From an uncultured Sutterella sp. (GTDB taxonomy: Bacteria; Pseudomonadota; Gammaproteobacteria; Burkholderiales; Burkholderiaceae_F): a stretch of DNA of 64,000 bases. The notes under the pieces were generated by a model. That model ran no database searches and was not told where the DNA came from. It saw only the letters and a list, made by a program, of their open reading frames with translations. Every line of letters starts with the position of its first letter. Position 1 is the stretch's first letter. The translations under genes and the position numbers were made by a program. The DNA is taken from contig CATVXH010000001.1 of NCBI GenBank assembly GCA_958347955.1, positions 248,001 through 312,000 on the forward strand, in the 5' to 3' direction. Below are positions 60,930-64,000 of the stretch, in pieces.

Positions 60930-61781
60930 TTACCACTGCACGATCCCGCTGTAGTGAGTGGCGAGGATAACCAATCCGAAAACAATTCGATACCATCCGA
61001 ACGCTTTAAAGTCGTTGGAGGAAACGTAGTTTAAAAGCCATTTAATAACAATCAGGGCGCTGATGAAGGATACAACGAAACCGACTGTAAATCCCAAGGA
61101 CATGTCAGTAGTCCATACGAAACTATGTTCGTTGGAAACTTTAAAAAATATCTTGGCCAGTGAATAAACAGTCGCGCCGAAAATTGTTGGAATAGCCAGA
61201 AAAAAAGAAAACTCGGTGGCCGCTTTTCTGGAAAGCCCAAGGACAAGCCCACCGATAATGGTGGCGCCTGAGCGGCTAGTGCCGGGAATCATGGCAATGC
61301 ACTGCATGCAGCCAACGAGGAAGGCATCCCTCACGGTCATGTCATCCATCGTTTGGACACGAGGAGCGTATGCGCGTTTGGCGTGAAGATTCTCGATCCA
61401 AAAAATAATTAAACCACCAACCACCAATGCTATAGCCACTGTAATCGCGTTGAAGAGCAACTCTTCGATCATATCGGCAAAGATGACTCCTAACACGGCA
61501 GCGGGGATGAAAGCGACAACGATGTTGATGGCCAACTGGCGATCTTTGCCCGGCTGCAATAAGTGAAGCAAAATATTCCAAAGTTTGACACGATAGAACC
61601 AGCAGACGGCGAAAATCGCGCCGGCTTGAATGGCGATACTGAACGTATTGACTTCTGGTCCGTCAAAATTGAGAAGATCTCCGGCGATGATCAAATGACC
61701 CGTGGAAGAAATCGGCAAAAATTCCGTCAGTCCCTCAACGATACCCAGAATGAAAGCTTTGATTTGATAAACGATGTCCAT
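60930..61781 (-). CDS. uppP: Undecaprenyl-diphosphatase
   Basis: A 283-residue inner-membrane enzyme (BacA/UppP type) that recycles undecaprenyl diphosphate for cell wall synthesis and can confer bacitracin resistance. The two active-site motifs are present: EGLTEFLPISSTGHL near the N-terminus and PGTSRSGATI in the second half, among about eight membrane helices. It starts 16 bases after trmB. Confidence 0.95.
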   Translation of the reverse strand: MDIVYQIKAFILGIVEGLTEFLPISSTGHLIIAGDLLNFDGPEVNTFSIAIQAGAIFAVCWFYRVKLWNILLHLLQPGKDRQLAINIVVAFIPAAVLGVIFADMIEELLFNAITVAIALVVGGLIIFWIENLHAKRAYAPRVQTMDDMTVRDAFLVGCMQCIAMIPGTSRSGATIIGGLVLGLSRKAATEFSFFLAIPTIFGATVYSLAKIFFKVSNEHSFVWTTDMSLGFTVGFVVSFISALIVIKWLLNYVSSNDFKAFGWYRIVFGLVILATHYSGIVQW

Positions 61782-61797
61782 AGCGAAAAATTATCGG

Positions 61798-62520
61798 TTA
61801 GATTCGTTTAAAAACGAGGTCCCAGACACCGTGTCCCAGGCGCTCACCTCTGGCATGAAATTTAGTCATGGGCCGCTCGGTAATGGGATTGGCCATGATA
61901 GGAGAATAGCCCTCGTGGAGGTTGGCAATTAAAGGTTCTGCGCTAAGCACTTCAAGCATCTGCTCAGCATAATTTTCCCAGTCTGTGGCGCAGTGAATAT
62001 AACCACCCGGTTTGATACGTTGAACCAAATCGTGAATAAATGGCTGAGCGACCAAACGACGCTTATGGTGTCTGGCTTTGCGCCAAGGATCAGGGAAATA
62101 AATATGCACTCCGTCCAAGCTATCGGGAGCAATCATGTCTTTAACCACCTCAACCGCATCATGTTGGATGATTCGGACGTTACTCAAAGACATTTCATCA
62201 AGTCTTTTGGCTAAAGCACCGACGCCAGCAGAAAATACTTCACAACCTAAGAAATTAACGTCAGGATGCATTTGGGCTATCGCCGCGGTTGTTTCCCCCA
62301 TACCGCAGCCAATCTCCAGAACCCAAGGCGCAGATCGTCCAAACAATTCTTCAGGGTTAATTAAGTGTTGTGAGTATTCAACCGCATATCGGGGAAGCAA
62401 TTCTTCCAAAGCGCGTTTTTGCGCTTGACTGATATGGCCGCGGCGTAGCGTAAAGCTGCGAATGTGTTTTTTCTTGAACGCTTCAATTTCCTCGGCGCTC
62501 AGCACTCTTCTTTCGGTCAT
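61798..62520 (-). CDS. trmB: tRNA (guanine46-N7)-methyltransferase
   Basis: A 240-residue SAM-dependent methyltransferase: LEIGCGMGETTAAIA, then PDPWRKARHHKRRL and the C-terminal RGERLGHGVWDL. The ATG at 62520 starts MTERRVLSAEE. A GTG 21 bases upstream lies inside the tRNA-Gly terminator and is unlikely. The ATG lies five bases after the T7 tract of that terminator with no ribosome site. Confidence 0.93.
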   Translation of the reverse strand: MTERRVLSAEEIEAFKKKHIRSFTLRRGHISQAQKRALEELLPRYAVEYSQHLINPEELFGRSAPWVLEIGCGMGETTAAIAQMHPDVNFLGCEVFSAGVGALAKRLDEMSLSNVRIIQHDAVEVVKDMIAPDSLDGVHIYFPDPWRKARHHKRRLVAQPFIHDLVQRIKPGGYIHCATDWENYAEQMLEVLSAEPLIANLHEGYSPIMANPITERPMTKFHARGERLGHGVWDLVFKRI

Positions 62521-62525
62521 ATTAG

Positions 62526-62549
62526 AAAAAAACGGACTCACAGGTCCGT
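62526..62549 (-). terminator. Terminator of tRNA-Gly, abutting trmB start
   Basis: ACGGAC / GTCCGT with a six-base loop followed on the minus strand by T7, five bases before the trmB ATG. Confidence 0.82.
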
Positions 62550-62567
62550 CGCAATATTAAAGATCTT

Positions 62568-62641
62568 TGGAGCGGATGAGGGGAATCGAACCCCCGTCAT
62601 AGGCTTGGGAAGCCTCTGCTCTACCATTGAGCTACATCCGC
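62568..62641 (-). tRNA. tRNA-Gly (anticodon CCC)
   Basis: A 74-base cloverleaf with encoded CCA on the minus strand. The acceptor GCGGATG pairs with CATCCGC, the D arm is AGCTCAATGGTAGAGC, the anticodon loop is TTCCCAA (CCC), and the T arm is GGGGGTTCGATTCCCC. It resembles E. coli glyU. Confidence 0.95.
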
Positions 62642-62751
62642 AAACGAAGACACTATTCTAATGAAATTTAATGAAAAAATGTTTTCAGAATTAAGGAAGG
62701 TCTTGAGGGACAATTTATAATTACTCAATTTTTCAAAAACTTAGGATGAAA

Positions 62752-63252
62752 ATGAAGCAATTTATTTCCGATTTTCAGGCTTTTATTAGCCGTGGCAACG
62801 TCATTGATATGGCAGTTGGTGTTATCGTGGGCGCAGCTTTTACCGCCATTGTGAATTCCTTGGTAAAAGACGTAATCAATCCCATCCTTGGAGTTTTAAT
62901 AGGTTCCCAAGATTTCTCCAATTTTTTCTTTGTGTTATCGGTTCCCGAAAACTATAACGGTCCGATGAGTTACGAGGCGTTGACTAAGGCGGGAGCGGCT
63001 GTTTTGGGCTACGGTGCCTTCTTTACCGCGGTTTTTCATTTTCTTCTGATGGCATTGGTGGTTTTCTGTTTAGTTCGTTTTGTTAACAAAGTTAGAAAAA
63101 CCGCTGAAGAGAAACTCTGGGCAAAAAACAATGCGTCAAAAGCTGAAGCGGGCGCTTCCTCTCCCGCACCAACACCGGCCGATATTGCTCTTTTAGCGGA
63201 AATTAGAGATCTTCTTAAAGAGCAAAAGACAAATAAAAGTAACCGTAATTGA
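62752..63252 (+). CDS. mscL: Large-conductance mechanosensitive channel
   Basis: MscL opens under membrane tension to protect against osmotic downshock. The protein begins MKQFISDFQAFISRGNVIDMAVGVIVGAAFTAIV, matching the N-terminal helix and TM1 (with the pore Gly/Ala pattern), then a periplasmic loop, TM2 and a charged C-terminal helix. It is 166 residues from the ATG at 62752, which has AGGA at five bases; an ATG six bases earlier is possible. The C-terminus is about 30 residues longer than in E. coli, with an Ala/Pro linker. Confidence 0.95.
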   Translation: MKQFISDFQAFISRGNVIDMAVGVIVGAAFTAIVNSLVKDVINPILGVLIGSQDFSNFFFVLSVPENYNGPMSYEALTKAGAAVLGYGAFFTAVFHFLLMALVVFCLVRFVNKVRKTAEEKLWAKNNASKAEAGASSPAPTPADIALLAEIRDLLKEQKTNKSNRN

Positions 63253-63260
63253 TAAGAGAA

Positions 63261-63287
63261 GAGGGTTTTACCAAAGGTAAAACCCTC
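63261..63287 (+). terminator. Hairpin between mscL and the rubrerythrin gene
   Basis: A 12-base perfect stem GAGGGTTTTACC / GGTAAAACCCTC with an AAA loop between converging genes. No strong T-run, but likely terminates both. Confidence 0.75.
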
Positions 63288-63310
63288 TAGAGGCGAGTCG
63301 AAGCTACAGA

Positions 63311-63976
63311 TTAGTAGTTTTCAGCGCGCACTTCAAAGTAGCTCTGAGCATAACCGCAAACCGGGCAGGCTTCAGGGGCTTTCACACCCATCACAAGATG
63401 ACCGCAGATGCGGCATTCCCACATCGTTTGACCGGCTTTTTCAAAGACTTGTTGCATTTCAACATTCTTCAAAAGCTTGCGATAACGTTCTTCATGGGCC
63501 TTTTCTATGGCAGCAACAGCACGGAATTTGGCAGCCAATTCCGTGAAGCCTTCGGCTTCGGCATCTTTGGCAAAGCCATCGTACATATCCGTCCATTCAT
63601 AGTTTTCGCCTTCAGCGGCAGCGCCAAGGTTTTTGGCCGTATCTTGGATCCAACCTAAGGCATCACACCACAGACGGGCGTGTTCTTGCTCGTTGCGTGC
63701 CGTTTGCAAGAAAATTGCAGCGATTTGTTCATAGCCTTCGCGTTTTGCCACTTCGGCAAAATACGTGTACTTATTGCGAGCTTGAGACTCGCCGGCAAAA
63801 GCGGTCATAAGGTTCTTTTCGGTCTTGGTGCCGGACAGTTTGCCGTTTTGTTCTTTAGGTTCTTCAACGAGTTCAAAGAACTCAACGCCCTTCTTACAAA
63901 TCGGGCAAATATAATCGGCGGGCAACTCGCCGTCACATTCATGGATATAACCGCAAACTTTGCAACGGTATTTCAT
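63311..63976 (-). CDS. Rubrerythrin with rubredoxin-like domains at both ends
   Basis: A 221-residue protein in three parts: a short N-terminal rubredoxin-like domain (CKVCGY, CPICKKG; C5, C8, C24, C27), a four-helix diiron domain (about 50-180) with EQEHARLW and EKAHEERY ligand motifs, and a C-terminal rubredoxin domain (C188, C191, C204, C207). It probably reduces peroxide with NADH-derived electrons in the anaerobic cytoplasm. AGGAGAG lies before the ATG. The layout recalls the desulforubrerythrin of Campylobacter, which also has an extra N-terminal iron domain. Confidence 0.93.
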   Translation of the reverse strand: MKYRCKVCGYIHECDGELPADYICPICKKGVEFFELVEEPKEQNGKLSGTKTEKNLMTAFAGESQARNKYTYFAEVAKREGYEQIAAIFLQTARNEQEHARLWCDALGWIQDTAKNLGAAAEGENYEWTDMYDGFAKDAEAEGFTELAAKFRAVAAIEKAHEERYRKLLKNVEMQQVFEKAGQTMWECRICGHLVMGVKAPEACPVCGYAQSYFEVRAENY

Positions 63977-64000
63977 TTCTTTCTCTCCTAAATCTGCGCT

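Noticed and set aside
1..64000. CRISPR arrays, prophage, insertion sequences, rRNA or a replication origin
   Set aside because: No regularly spaced repeats, transposase or phage-type genes, rRNA sequences or DnaA-box clusters were recognised on reading.

Overview
The window reads as a chromosomal stretch of a betaproteobacterium, most likely an anaerobic gut member of Burkholderiales close to Sutterellaceae. This placement is inferred from gene order and protein character (recG-oxyR, gmk-rpoZ with spoT, a 6S-like RNA upstream of an EVE gene, fumarate respiration), not from a database search. Gene density is high. I saw no prophage, insertion sequence, CRISPR array or rRNA.

Layout: 0-2.7 kb holds the end of folP, glmM and an lrgAB pair. 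2.8-5.3 kb holds a secreted M20 peptidase, a free-standing secreted M20 dimerisation (lid) domain and a tiny membrane protein. 5.5-11.3 kb holds a Fur-box-like promoter, then queA-tgt-yajC-secD-secF. 11.3-23.3 kb holds a PheC-like periplasmic protein, a DUF3482 GTPase with a DUF2868 membrane partner, thiE-thiM, lgt, queH, yggS-proC, recG-oxyR and ridA. 23.3-29.9 kb is the fumarate block frdA-frdB-aspA-dcuA, with strong codon bias and a 660-base leader. 30-34.8 kb holds an orphan MMPL exporter with a LolA-like carrier, two small envelope proteins and greB. 34.8-35.1 kb carries tRNA-Ala and tRNA-Glu. 35.1-40.9 kb is a tandem array of four sodium:amino-acid (NSS) symporters. A MATE efflux gene follows, interrupted by a frameshift in a run of eight T.

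42.4-50.1 kb is a housekeeping run on the minus strand: yebC, purD, nadD, rsfS, rlmH, maf, gmk, rpoZ, spoT. 50.2-54.6 kb holds an AbgA-like amidohydrolase, a DcuC-type transporter and a divergent M20C carbamoylase-type hydrolase. 54.6-64 kb holds an orphan NarL-type regulator, a DUF4156 lipoprotein, frdC (29 kb from frdAB), upp, a LapA-like protein, metNI without metQ, tRNA-Thr, an EVE protein with a 6S RNA candidate, uppP, trmB, tRNA-Gly, mscL and a rubrerythrin with rubredoxin domains at both ends.

Together the genes suggest energy conservation by importing C4-dicarboxylates and aspartate (dcuA, the DcuC type), deaminating aspartate to fumarate (aspA) and reducing fumarate with a Wolinella-type menaquinol:fumarate reductase (frdAB plus remote frdC). 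Amino acids would come from secreted and cytoplasmic M20 hydrolases and the NSS symporters. No sugar uptake system is present in the window. The observations most worth following up are the M20 peptidase/lid pair, the Fur-like promoter before the queuosine genes, the long frdA leader, paired palindromes before frdC, the MATE frameshift, and start codons placed directly after terminator T-tracts.
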